Shown here one piece after another: positions 45,232 through 53,277 of a DNA stretch of 64,000 nt (position 1 is its first letter; each line of letters begins with the position of its first letter). Source of the stretch: Mollicutes bacterium (GTDB lineage Bacteria > Bacillota_I > Bacilli_A > Izemoplasmatales > Izemoplasmataceae). The notes below the pieces were generated by a model, which was not told the DNA's origin, ran no database searches, and saw only the letters and a program-made list of their open reading frames with translations. The stretch is from positions 1 through 64,000 of the forward strand of contig PWFC01000014.1 in the NCBI GenBank assembly GCA_003554025.1. Reading direction: 5' to 3'. A program made the translations under genes and the position numbers.

Positions 45232-46053
45232 ATGAATATGTTTGAACGTGTACGAACCGCAATCGCAGCTCCGCAACACTTGATTCTTTTTCGCAAGGAC
45301 CGATTGATATGGGTCTTTTTGTATATGCTTTTTTTCGCGGCGCTTTTCGCAACCCATGAAATTGTGACCGTGAGTACGTATGACGGCATTTCGTGGCAAA
45401 CCCAAGAAACAATTCGGGAAAACGGCGTGTCTCCTGATGCGGATTGCCGAATCGAAGACGCGGTTTTGCAGTGCGACGAGGAGACGAGAGAAGTGCTCTT
45501 TGAGCATACGACGCTGACTTTCAGCATTGATTCGCACGATTCCATCGACACCGAAGCGTATGGAGAATATTCTCCGCATTTCGTGCTGCACGGCGATACG
45601 CTTTATGTGTATTTGGACACCTTCGCCGGGATATTCTCGCACGAGAAGCCGATCGCCGAACTCGACGAAGCCGTCCACAACATTGATCTTAACTACGATG
45701 AGGAAACCGAACTGGAGTTTTTCGAAGCCGTCTATGCGGCGGTGGATGCGGAAATTCTCGCATACCGCGGCTTATGGGGGACGGGACTCATTCTCTTCCG
45801 CCTCGTTTCGGGCCTTTTGCTGTTCAACGTGTTTGTGCTGCTTAACGCGTTTTTGATTCAAAGACGCTTGCGCAAAGTGCCCTTCAAACAAATGTTCGTG
45901 ATGATGTCGTACGCCTCGACGCTGCTCTTTGTGGTGCTGGTCTTTGACGCCATTTACTCTTTCCATTTCATCTTGTTCATCCTCTTGCTGTTCGTCGCTT
46001 TCCGACAAACGAGCCGGTTGGCGCTTGAAATTCAGCGGCAAATTCAACGTTAG
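45232..46053 (+). CDS. DUF1189-family membrane protein
   Basis: This 273-residue protein has one N-terminal membrane segment (about 25-45), an extracellular acidic domain (about 50-185) and three C-terminal segments (about 190-262). The layout and ending match DUF1189 proteins of Bacillota, whose function is unknown. Three starts are possible (GTG 45229, ATG 45232, ATG 45238). It is monocistronic between a divergent gene and the leuS T-box. Confidence 0.7.
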   Translation: MNMFERVRTAIAAPQHLILFRKDRLIWVFLYMLFFAALFATHEIVTVSTYDGISWQTQETIRENGVSPDADCRIEDAVLQCDEETREVLFEHTTLTFSIDSHDSIDTEAYGEYSPHFVLHGDTLYVYLDTFAGIFSHEKPIAELDEAVHNIDLNYDEETELEFFEAVYAAVDAEILAYRGLWGTGLILFRLVSGLLLFNVFVLLNAFLIQRRLRKVPFKQMFVMMSYASTLLFVVLVFDAIYSFHFILFILLLFVAFRQTSRLALEIQRQIQR

Positions 46054-46055
46054 CC

Positions 46056-46084
46056 TTGTAAGGCGCGTAAAAATGTGCTACTAT
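46056..46084 (+). promoter_or_regulatory. Putative leuS promoter
   Basis: TTGTAA (46056-46061), a 17-base spacer and TACTAT (46079-46084), just after the upstream stop and before the T-box. Confidence 0.45.
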
Positions 46085-46089
46085 ATTAC

Positions 46090-46301
46090 ACACTAAAATG
46101 CATGGACACGGGCATAGTATTCGGACATTGTTTTCAGAGACTTAGTGGCTGCTGCGAACTAAGAACAATCCCCGAAGAACTCACCCGAAGAGCAGTGCGG
46201 GCAAAACCCGCAACGTATCCCGCGTTAAGGGCCAAAGCGCTACGGAACTAAGGTGGTACCGCGGAACTCTCCGTCCTTAACTTTGTTAAGGGCGTTTTTT
46301 T
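46090..46301 (+). promoter_or_regulatory. Leucine T-box riboswitch
   Basis: The conserved T-box AAGGTGGTACCGCGGA lies at 46250-46265, followed by a terminator (CGTCCTTAAC / GTTAAGGGCG, 46272-46294) and a T-run. Upstream, stem I carries GAACTCACCCGAAG, where CTC at 46180-46182 sits in the specifier position and codes leucine, matching the downstream leuS. Uncharged tRNA-Leu should pair with CTC and with the antiterminator bulge (TGGTA) to allow transcription. About 230 bases lie between promoter and leuS. Confidence 0.93.
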
Positions 46302-46322
46302 ATCCAAATAAGGAGTGATTGC

Positions 46323-48728
46323 ATGAAATACAATCCGAAAACCATTGAAAAGAAATGGCAAAAGCACTGGTACGATTCCGACTGCTTCGAAGCCAAGGAT
46401 TTTGGCGAGAAACCCAAATATTACGCGCTTGTGGAATTCCCCTACCCTTCAGGAACCGGCATGCATGTCGGTCACATTCGCGCCTACACTTCGCTTGAGG
46501 TCGTCTCGAGAAAACGGCGGATGGAAGGCTACAACGTTCTTTTTCCGATCGGTTTCGACGCCTTCGGCCTGCCTACCGAAAATTACGCGATGCAGGAAAA
46601 AATTCACCCGCGCAAGGTGACCGACCAAAACATCGAGATTTTCACCGACCAGCTCAAACGTGCCGGGTTCAGTTTCGATTTCTCCCGCATGGTCGATACG
46701 ACCGACAAAGATTACTACAAATGGACGCAGTGGATTTTCGTGCAGCTTTTCAAAAACAATCTGGCCTACCGCCATAAAACGACGGTTAATTTTTGCCCCG
46801 ACTGCAAGGTCGTCTTGTCCAACGAAGAAAGCCAAGGCGGAAAATGCGACCGTTGCGGCGAAAGCGTCGTCCAAAAAGAAAAAGACGTCTGGTTCTTGAA
46901 AATCACCGAATATGCGGAACGCCTGCTCAAAGGTCTTGAGGAATTAGAGACGCTCCCCCGCATCAAAACCGAACAGAAGAACTGGATCGGCAAATCGATC
47001 GGCGCGGAAATCCGTTTCGGCATCGCCGATTCCAATGAGAGCCTGAATGTTTTCACCACCAGGCCCGATACCTTGTTTGGTTCGACGTTTATGGTCATCG
47101 CCCCCGAACATCCCTTGCTTGAAAAAGAATCCGACAAAATTGAGAACGCAAAAGCGTTGAAAGAATACCAAAAGCGCGCCGCCCAAAAAACCGAATTTGA
47201 ACGCACCGAACTTCAAAAAGACAAGAGCGGTCTCAAACTAGAAGGCATTGAAGCCCTTCATCCCTTAACCGGAGAAAAGATGCCCGTCTTCGTCGCCGAT
47301 TACGTGATGATGGATTACGGAACGGGCGCCATCATGGCCGTCCCCGGCCACGACGAACGGGACTACGAATTTGCAAAAACCCACGGATTGTCCATTGTCG
47401 AGGTCATTGAGGGCGGCGACATTGAGAAAGAAGCCTTCACCGATGTGGAAACCGGCACTCTTGTCAACAGCGATTTCTTAAACGGCCTCGATGTCCAAGA
47501 CGCCATCGACGCCATGATCGACCACCTCGTCAAACACGACCTAGGAAAAAAAGCCGTCAACTACAAAATGAAAGACTGGGCCTTCAACCGCCAACGCTAT
47601 TGGGGCGAACCCATTCCCATTGTGCATTGCGAAGATTGCGGCATGGTGGCCGTCGATGAAGAGGATTTGCCGGTCACTTTGCCGGACATCGAAGACTTCG
47701 CGCCCAACGAAGAAGGAGAAAGTCCGCTTGCGAACATCGAATCCTTCGTGCACACCACTTGTCCCAAATGCGGTCGAAACGCCAAACGCGAAACCGACAC
47801 CATGCCCCAATGGGCGGGCAGTTCGTGGTATTTCCTTCGTTACATCGACCCGAACAACGACAAAGAACTCGCCAATTACCACAAACTCAAATATTGGCTG
47901 AACGTCGATTGGTACAACGGAGGCATGGAACACGTCACAAGACACGTCATCTATTCTCGTTTTTGGCACCAGTTCCTCTACGACATCGGCGTGGTGCCGA
48001 CCAAGGAACCATACAAAAAACGCACCGCCCAATGATTGATTTTGGGCCCTGATGGCGATAAGATGAGCAAATCGAAAGGCAACGTCGTCAACCCGATGGA
48101 AACCATCGAAAGCTATGGCGCCGATACATTGCGCCTTTACATCCTCTTTATCGGCGACTACGAGCAATCGACGCCTTGGAGCGAATCCGGCGTCAAAGGC
48201 GCCCGCAGATTTTTAGAGAAAGTATGGCGCCTCCAAGACAAGGTGAAAGACCAAAAACCCGACGAAGAACTCACGAATTTCCTTCACAAAATCATCGACG
48301 GCGTCGATACGGACATCGAAGCCACCAAATTCAACACCGCCATCTCAAAATTGATGACGTTCGTCAACGAAGCCTCGAAAAAAGAAACCATCGCCAAAGC
48401 GACCTTTGAAACCTTTTTGAAACTGCTCAACCCCTTCGCTCCGCACATCAGCGAAGAACTCAACCAAAACATCGGCAACAATGAATCGCTGGTGTTTGCG
48501 GCTTATCCCGAGGCGGACCCCGAACGACTCAAAGAAGAAAAGGTCACCATCGTGTTGAGCGTCAACGGCAAAATGCGCGACAAAATTGAAGCGAAAAAAG
48601 ACGAAGACAAAGAGAAACTTGAAGAACTCGCCTTGGCCAATGAACGCGTGCAAAAGTTCATCGAAGGCAAGAGCGTGCAAAAAATCATTGTCGTCCCGAA
48701 CCGCCTCGTGAACGTGGTCGCCCAATAA
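46323..48728 (+). CDS. leuS: Leucyl-tRNA synthetase, with in-frame TGA
   Basis: This class I synthetase charges tRNA-Leu. The reading frame spans 801 codons, the usual bacterial length, but codon 571 (48033-48035) is TGA. The first part (570 residues) has the HIGH-type motif GMHVGHIRAYT (about 43-53), zinc-like CPDCKV...CDRCGE and the CP1 editing domain with MAVPGHDERD. The second part begins LILGPDGDKMSKSKGN (KMSKS at 48060-48074) and holds the anticodon-binding domain. Homologues read QGMILG or QGLILG here, so TGA replaces glycine, a GGA-to-TGA change. No ribosome site precedes the second part. ATG 48031 overlaps the TGA but closes after six codons in another frame. Confidence 0.88.
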
Positions 48729-48736
48729 ACAACCTT

Positions 48737-48758
48737 AAGCCCTCGCAAGAGGGCTTTT
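48737..48758 (+). terminator. Intrinsic terminator of leuS
   Basis: Arms AAGCCCTC and GAGGGCTT with a short loop, then TTTTCATTTT. Confidence 0.85.
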
Positions 48759-48805
48759 CATTTTGCCATGATTTTTTTGTATGACAACTTTTTCCCTTTT
48801 TAACG

Positions 48806-48834
48806 TTGCAAGCCCCGTTCAAACATGATATAAT
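48806..48834 (+). promoter_or_regulatory. Promoter of the bcd-vor-buk operon
   Basis: TTGCAA (48806-48811), a 17-base spacer and TATAAT (48829-48834), ending about 70 bases before the bcd ATG. Confidence 0.8.
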
Positions 48835-48840
48835 TTCACT

Positions 48841-48866
48841 GTAAAAACGCTTTCATGGAAAAGCGT
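48841..48866 (+). promoter_or_regulatory. cre-like palindrome at the bcd operon start point
   Basis: GTAAAAACGCTTTCATGG at the expected +1 contains a 14-base core that fits the cre consensus with one mismatch (A for G at position two). It is followed by GAAAAGCGTTT, which makes a near-palindrome with the first half. Position suggests repression of initiation by CcpA. Confidence 0.6.
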
Positions 48867-48905
48867 TTAAATTATGAGTGCCAAATCGAAAGGGAGGCTT
48901 TTTTA

Positions 48906-49982
48906 ATGAAAAAATTTGAGTACATGGAGAAATACGGCTACGAACAGCTTGTGTTTTTTCATGACGCGACCACAGGTTTGAAAGGCATCACATGCATTCA
49001 CAACACCACCCTCGGGCCCTCTCTCGGAGGAACGAGACTTTGGGTCTACGACAACGAAGACGACGCGACGCTCGATGTATTGCGGTTGGCTCGCGGCATG
49101 ACCTACAAGGCGGCATGCGCCGGATTGAATCTTGGCGGCGGAAAAACCGTCTTGATCGGCGATGCGAAAAAGGTCAAAAGCGAAGAATATTTCCGCGCTC
49201 TTGGACGCTATGTCCAAACGCTAGGCGGACGCTACATCACCGCGCCGGATGTCAACACATCCGCCAAAGACATGCAGTATGTCAATATGGAGACCGATTA
49301 TGTCGTCGCCATCCCCACCAAGAGCGGAAACCCCTCGCCGGCCACGGCACGAGGAGCGTTTCACGGCATCCGCGCCTCGCTCAAAGAACGTTTTGGCACT
49401 GACGACATGAGCGAACGCACATTTGCGGTACAAGGCGCCGGGCAGACCGGCGACTTCCTGATTGGCGATTTGCTTGAAGCGGGCGCCAAAAAAGTGTATT
49501 TCACCGAAATCAACGAAGACCACATCGCCAAAATCAAAGAAAAATACCCCGATGTCGAATACGTCGAACCCGATTCAATCTACGACCTCGACGTCGACGT
49601 CTTCGCCCCATGCGCGCTTGGCGCCGTCATGAACGACAAGACCATCAAGCGCCTCAAGTGCGAAATCGTTGCCGGTACGGCGAACAACGTCCTCGAAGAC
49701 GAAGAGAAACACGGCGAAGCCCTCAAAAAGCGCGACATTTTGTACGCTCCCGACTTCGTCATCAACGCCGGCGGCCTAATCAACGTTTCCCACGAACTAG
49801 AAGAAGACGGATACAGCAAAGATAAAGCGTTCAGCGACATCGAGAGAATTTACGACCGTCTGCTTGATATATACCAAGTCGCCAAAGAAAACGACACCCA
49901 CACCCAAGAAGCGGCGAAAATCTTTGCGAGACGCCGCATTGAAACCATCAACAAACTTCATTCCAACTACATCAAACGATAG
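48906..49982 (+). CDS. bcd: Leucine/branched-chain amino-acid dehydrogenase
   Basis: This NAD-dependent oxidative deaminase of the Glu/Leu/Phe/Val dehydrogenase family converts leucine, valine and isoleucine to 2-oxoacids. The 358 residues match leucine dehydrogenases. The catalytic lysines are in GMTYKAACAGLNLGGGKTVL (about 64-83), the Rossmann motif is VQGAGQTGDFL (about 176) and APCALGAVMND and GTANNVLED complete the pattern. GGGAGG precedes the ATG at 48906; the frame upstream holds the cre and leader. The next gene starts right after its stop. Confidence 0.93.
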   Translation: MKKFEYMEKYGYEQLVFFHDATTGLKGITCIHNTTLGPSLGGTRLWVYDNEDDATLDVLRLARGMTYKAACAGLNLGGGKTVLIGDAKKVKSEEYFRALGRYVQTLGGRYITAPDVNTSAKDMQYVNMETDYVVAIPTKSGNPSPATARGAFHGIRASLKERFGTDDMSERTFAVQGAGQTGDFLIGDLLEAGAKKVYFTEINEDHIAKIKEKYPDVEYVEPDSIYDLDVDVFAPCALGAVMNDKTIKRLKCEIVAGTANNVLEDEEKHGEALKKRDILYAPDFVINAGGLINVSHELEEDGYSKDKAFSDIERIYDRLLDIYQVAKENDTHTQEAAKIFARRRIETINKLHSNYIKR

Positions 49983-50633
49983 ATGAAACGTTTGACGATT
50001 CTCAGTGGACACTATGGAGCGGGAAAAAGCGAAATCGCGGTGAATATGGCCATCGATTTCCGGATGGATGCCCTCGTCGATCTGGATATCATCAATCCGT
50101 ATTTCCGCTCCCGTAGTGTCCACGCTTTACTGCAAGAACACGGTGTGAATCTCGTCGAATCAAGCGTCGAGAAATCTTCGGGAAGCGATTTGCCCTATAT
50201 CAGCGCCCAAGGCAGCAGGCCTTTTTACGATAAAAGCTTGCGGGCCGTTTACGATTTGGCGGGCACCAAAGCGGGCGCGAAAATCATGATGCAATACCGC
50301 GATTTGATCGACGCCGACGAAGACTTGGATTTCTTCGTCGTCGTCAACGTGTTCCGCCCCGACACCGACACGCCCGACAAGATTGTCCGGCTGATCGAAA
50401 CCTTAGAGGGTGGCGCACAACTCAAAGTGACCGGTTTGATCAACAACAGCAATCTCATCAAAGAAACAAAAGAAGAACACATCGCACAAGGGGAGAAGAT
50501 TCTTCAAGAGGGCTCAAAAGAAACCGACCTTCCCATCGTCTACACCTTTTATGAAGAATCGGTGAAACCGACCCGGCGATTTTCCGGCGAAGTGCGCCCT
50601 CTTAGGCGTTACCTTGCCAAAACATGGTTATAG
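49983..50633 (+). CDS. P-loop ATPase of the vor operon
   Basis: This 216-residue nucleotide-binding protein has Walker A GHYGAGKSE (about 9-17), then DLDIINPYFRSR near 38. It resembles the MinD/ParA/CobQ-like P-loop proteins that sit beside 2-oxoacid:ferredoxin oxidoreductase genes in anaerobes. Its role is unknown; a part in complex maturation or cofactor insertion is inferred from position only. It follows bcd with no gap and overlaps nothing; vorD starts ten bases downstream. The C-terminus is basic and unlike ParA. Confidence 0.75.
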   Translation: MKRLTILSGHYGAGKSEIAVNMAIDFRMDALVDLDIINPYFRSRSVHALLQEHGVNLVESSVEKSSGSDLPYISAQGSRPFYDKSLRAVYDLAGTKAGAKIMMQYRDLIDADEDLDFFVVVNVFRPDTDTPDKIVRLIETLEGGAQLKVTGLINNSNLIKETKEEHIAQGEKILQEGSKETDLPIVYTFYEESVKPTRRFSGEVRPLRRYLAKTWL

Positions 50634-50643
50634 GAGGCTATTC

Positions 50644-50868
50644 ATGGCAAAAGGAAGAATCATCATTGCGGAGGACAAATGCAAGGGCTGCGGACTGTGC
50701 ATCCACCATTGTCCTGTCGACATACTTGCGCTTGACACTTCAAGGACAAACAAAAAAGGCTACACGCCGCTTTATGTGACGGACCCGGAAAAATGCATCG
50801 CTTGTTCGATGTGCGCCCTCGTTTGTCCCGACAGCGTCATCACCGTTGAACGTTTCAAGAAATCCTAA
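50644..50868 (+). CDS. vorD: 2-oxoacid:ferredoxin oxidoreductase delta subunit (2[4Fe-4S])
   Basis: This 74-residue ferredoxin-like subunit has two CxxCxxCxxxC clusters: CKGCGLCIHHCP (about 14-25) and CIACSMCALVCP (about 49-60). It passes electrons from the catalytic core to ferredoxin. AGGAGG precedes the ATG at 50644. Its place before vorB, A and C makes it the delta subunit of a four-subunit enzyme of the VOR/KOR type. Confidence 0.92.
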   Translation: MAKGRIIIAEDKCKGCGLCIHHCPVDILALDTSRTNKKGYTPLYVTDPEKCIACSMCALVCPDSVITVERFKKS

Positions 50869-50880
50869 AGGAGTGAAATC

Positions 50881-51954
50881 ATGGCAAAAGTTCTAATGAA
50901 AGGGAACGAAGCGATGGCCCTAGCCGCCATCAAGGGTGGATGCGACGCCTTTTTCGGCTATCCCATCACCCCGCAAAACGAAATTCCCGAATACCTTTCC
51001 TACCATATGGAAAAAAACGACCGCGTCTTTGTGCAAGCCGAAAGTGAAGTCGCGGCCATCAACATGGTATATGGAGCCGGAGGCGCGGGCGCGCGCGTGC
51101 TCACCTCCTCTTCAAGCCCCGGCATCGCCTTGAAACAAGAAGGCATCAGCTACCTTGCCGGCAGCGAAGTCCCCTGCGTCATCATCAACGTCATGCGCGG
51201 AGGCCCTGGCCTCGGCGGCATCCAGCCGGCGCAATCCGATTACAACCAAATCACACGCGGCGGCGGAAACGGCGATTACCGCGTGCTTTCCTTCGCCCCC
51301 GAAAACCTCCAAGAGGCGGTCAACATCATCAAAGAAAGTTTTTCTCTCGCCGATTATTACCGCAACCCGGTCATGATCGCCGTCGACGGATTGCTCGGGC
51401 AGATGATGGAACCGATCGACCTTGACGAAGCGCCCGATTTCGGTCCCGCGAAAGAAAAGCCTTGGGCCGCCGACGGTTCTTCGGGCAAACGCGGCAGCCG
51501 CAACAAGATCGTTTCTTTGCATCTTGACCCCTACAAACTCGAAGAACACAACTTGAATCTCAAGAAAAAATACGACGAAATGGTGGACAAGGAACAGCGT
51601 TACGAAACCGTCGAAATCGACGACGCGGAAATCGTTTTTGTCGCGTATGGTTCGATGGCGCGCATCGCAAGAAGCGCCGTTGACACATTGCGCAAAGAAG
51701 GCGTCAAGGTCGGCATGATTCGGCCGATTTCTCTTTGGCCCTTCCCGCAAAACGCTTTCGAGAAGCTTCCGAAATCCGTGCATACGCTCTTGACGCTTGA
51801 AATGAGCCTCGGACAGATGCACCAAGACGTCCGCATCGTCAACAACGGACGCTACAAACTCGACTTCTACGGCCGCACCGGCGGCGTCGTCCCCGAACCC
51901 GAGGAAATCGTCGAACGCGTCCACAAACTCCTCAATAAGGAGGACCAATCATGA
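50881..51954 (+). CDS. vorB: 2-oxoisovalerate:ferredoxin oxidoreductase alpha subunit
   Basis: This is the subunit that binds substrate and supports thiamine-diphosphate chemistry. The 357 residues show GCDAFFGYPITPQNEIPEYL (about 20-39), VQAESEVAAINMVYGAGGAG and SSSSPGIALKQEGISYLAG, then NVMRGGPGLGG. This is the VorB pattern; VOR oxidises branched-chain 2-oxoacids to acyl-CoA. The 2-oxoglutarate enzyme (KOR) is similar; the bcd and buk neighbours favour branched-chain acids. Overlaps vorA by four bases. Confidence 0.88.
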   Translation: MAKVLMKGNEAMALAAIKGGCDAFFGYPITPQNEIPEYLSYHMEKNDRVFVQAESEVAAINMVYGAGGAGARVLTSSSSPGIALKQEGISYLAGSEVPCVIINVMRGGPGLGGIQPAQSDYNQITRGGGNGDYRVLSFAPENLQEAVNIIKESFSLADYYRNPVMIAVDGLLGQMMEPIDLDEAPDFGPAKEKPWAADGSSGKRGSRNKIVSLHLDPYKLEEHNLNLKKKYDEMVDKEQRYETVEIDDAEIVFVAYGSMARIARSAVDTLRKEGVKVGMIRPISLWPFPQNAFEKLPKSVHTLLTLEMSLGQMHQDVRIVNNGRYKLDFYGRTGGVVPEPEEIVERVHKLLNKEDQS

Positions 51955-52712
51955 AAACCGAAACCGTATACAAACCGACACACGGTCTCACCGACCGGGA
52001 TTTGAGCTATTGCCCCGGATGTACGCACGGCATCATCCACAAGCTCGTCGGCGAAGTCCTCGTCGAAAAGGGCTTGCTTGACGAAGCCGTCGGCGTCGCA
52101 AGCGTCGGCTGCAGCGTGCTTAGTTACGAGTTTTTCAACTGCGACATGCATCAAGCCGCGCACGGTCGTGCGCCGGCGGTCGCAACCGGCATCAAACGTG
52201 TCCGCCCCGAACACGCCGTATTCACCTATCAGGGCGATGGCGATTTGGCGTCGATTGGTCTGAGCGAAGTCGTACACGCTGCCCATCGCGGCGAGAACAT
52301 CACCGTCATTTTCGTCAACAACGCCATCTACGGCATGACCGGCGGGCAAATGGCGCCTACGACCCTCATCGACCAAAAAACGACGACCTCTCCCCTCGGC
52401 CGCAAAAAAGAAGGCGCGGGCGAACCGATCCGCATCAGCGAAATGCTCGCCACCATTCCCGGCGCCGCTTATTTGGAGCGCGTAAGCGTGCACGACCCAA
52501 AACACATCCGCAAAGCCAAAAAGGCCATCGAAAAGGCGTTTGATGCGCAGATGAACAAGCAAGGGTTCACCTTGGTCGAATTCATCTCCACATGTCCAAT
52601 CAACTGGGGCATGAACCCCAAGGATTCCATCGACTGGTCGGTCGAGCATATGATACCTTATTATCCGCTCGGCGTTTTCAAAGACAAAACGAAAGGTGAT
52701 AGCGATGATTGA
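51951..52712 (+). CDS. vorA: 2-oxoisovalerate:ferredoxin oxidoreductase beta subunit (TPP-binding)
   Basis: This 253-residue subunit binds thiamine diphosphate. It has the CPGCTHGIIHKL motif (about 22-33), GCSVLSYEFF, the TPP motif YQGDGDLASIG (about 92-102) with downstream NNAIYGMTGGQMAPTT (about 124-139), all typical of VOR/KOR beta subunits. The start overlaps vorB by four bases and its end overlaps vorC by eight. Confidence 0.9.
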   Translation: MKTETVYKPTHGLTDRDLSYCPGCTHGIIHKLVGEVLVEKGLLDEAVGVASVGCSVLSYEFFNCDMHQAAHGRAPAVATGIKRVRPEHAVFTYQGDGDLASIGLSEVVHAAHRGENITVIFVNNAIYGMTGGQMAPTTLIDQKTTTSPLGRKKEGAGEPIRISEMLATIPGAAYLERVSVHDPKHIRKAKKAIEKAFDAQMNKQGFTLVEFISTCPINWGMNPKDSIDWSVEHMIPYYPLGVFKDKTKGDSDD

Positions 52713-53247
52713 TGAACGCGTCATAGTCGCAGGCTTCGGCGGTCAAGGCGTCATGCTGATGGGGCAAATTCTCTCCTACGCCGCCACGCAGGAAGATTTG
52801 AACACCGCGTGGATTCCTTCATACGGTCCCGAAACGCGCGGCGGCACGGCGAATTGTTCGGTGGTCATCTCCAAAGCCCGCATCAATTCACCGGTCGTAA
52901 GCGAACCCGACACTTTGATCGTGCTCAACCAGCCTTCTTTGGACAAGTTTGAGAAGAAACTCAAAAAAGGCGGCAAGCTGTTGGTGAACAAAGCGCTCGT
53001 CGATACGGAAAAAATCCGCGACGATGTGGAACTTTACGCCGTCGACTGCAACAAAATCGCCCTTGACATCGGCAATTTGAAAGTCGCCAACATGGTCATG
53101 CTTGGCGCGTATATCGCCATGACCGACATGTTTGAAAAAGAAGCGATTTTCGCCGTGTTCGATCAAATCTTCACCGGCGCAAAAAGCAAACTGATCGATA
53201 TGAACAAACAAGCGCTTGAGGCCGGCATCAAAGCGATTGAAGCGTAA
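52705..53247 (+). CDS. vorC: 2-oxoisovalerate:ferredoxin oxidoreductase gamma subunit
   Basis: This 180-residue subunit contains the GFGGQGVMLMGQIL pattern (about 9-22), PSYGPETRGGTANCSVVIS and NLKVANMVMLGAYIAM, the gamma-domain signature of 2-oxoacid:ferredoxin oxidoreductases. The ATG at 52705 is preferred over GTG 52696 because AAAGGTG lies upstream. It completes a four-subunit complex with vorD, vorB and vorA. Confidence 0.9.
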   Translation: MIDERVIVAGFGGQGVMLMGQILSYAATQEDLNTAWIPSYGPETRGGTANCSVVISKARINSPVVSEPDTLIVLNQPSLDKFEKKLKKGGKLLVNKALVDTEKIRDDVELYAVDCNKIALDIGNLKVANMVMLGAYIAMTDMFEKEAIFAVFDQIFTGAKSKLIDMNKQALEAGIKAIEA

Positions 53248-53277
53248 AAAAACGCTATGTAAGGTGGTGATTCTCTT

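Noticed and set aside
48031-48051. ATG at 48031 overlapping the leuS TGA (ATGA), as the start of a second, coupled subunit as in Aquifex alpha-beta LeuRS
   Set aside because: The frame from 48031 closes after six codons. The continuing leuS frame has no ribosome site, and homologous sequence runs unbroken across the stop, so this is a nonsense codon rather than a natural split.
46323-48728. UGA as a sense codon (Mycoplasma tryptophan or SR1/Gracilibacteria glycine code)
   Set aside because: TGA ends many genes at the right place, for example sufC, uvrC, citF, citC, buk and recX. Tryptophan is coded by TGG throughout. A global code change is not supported.
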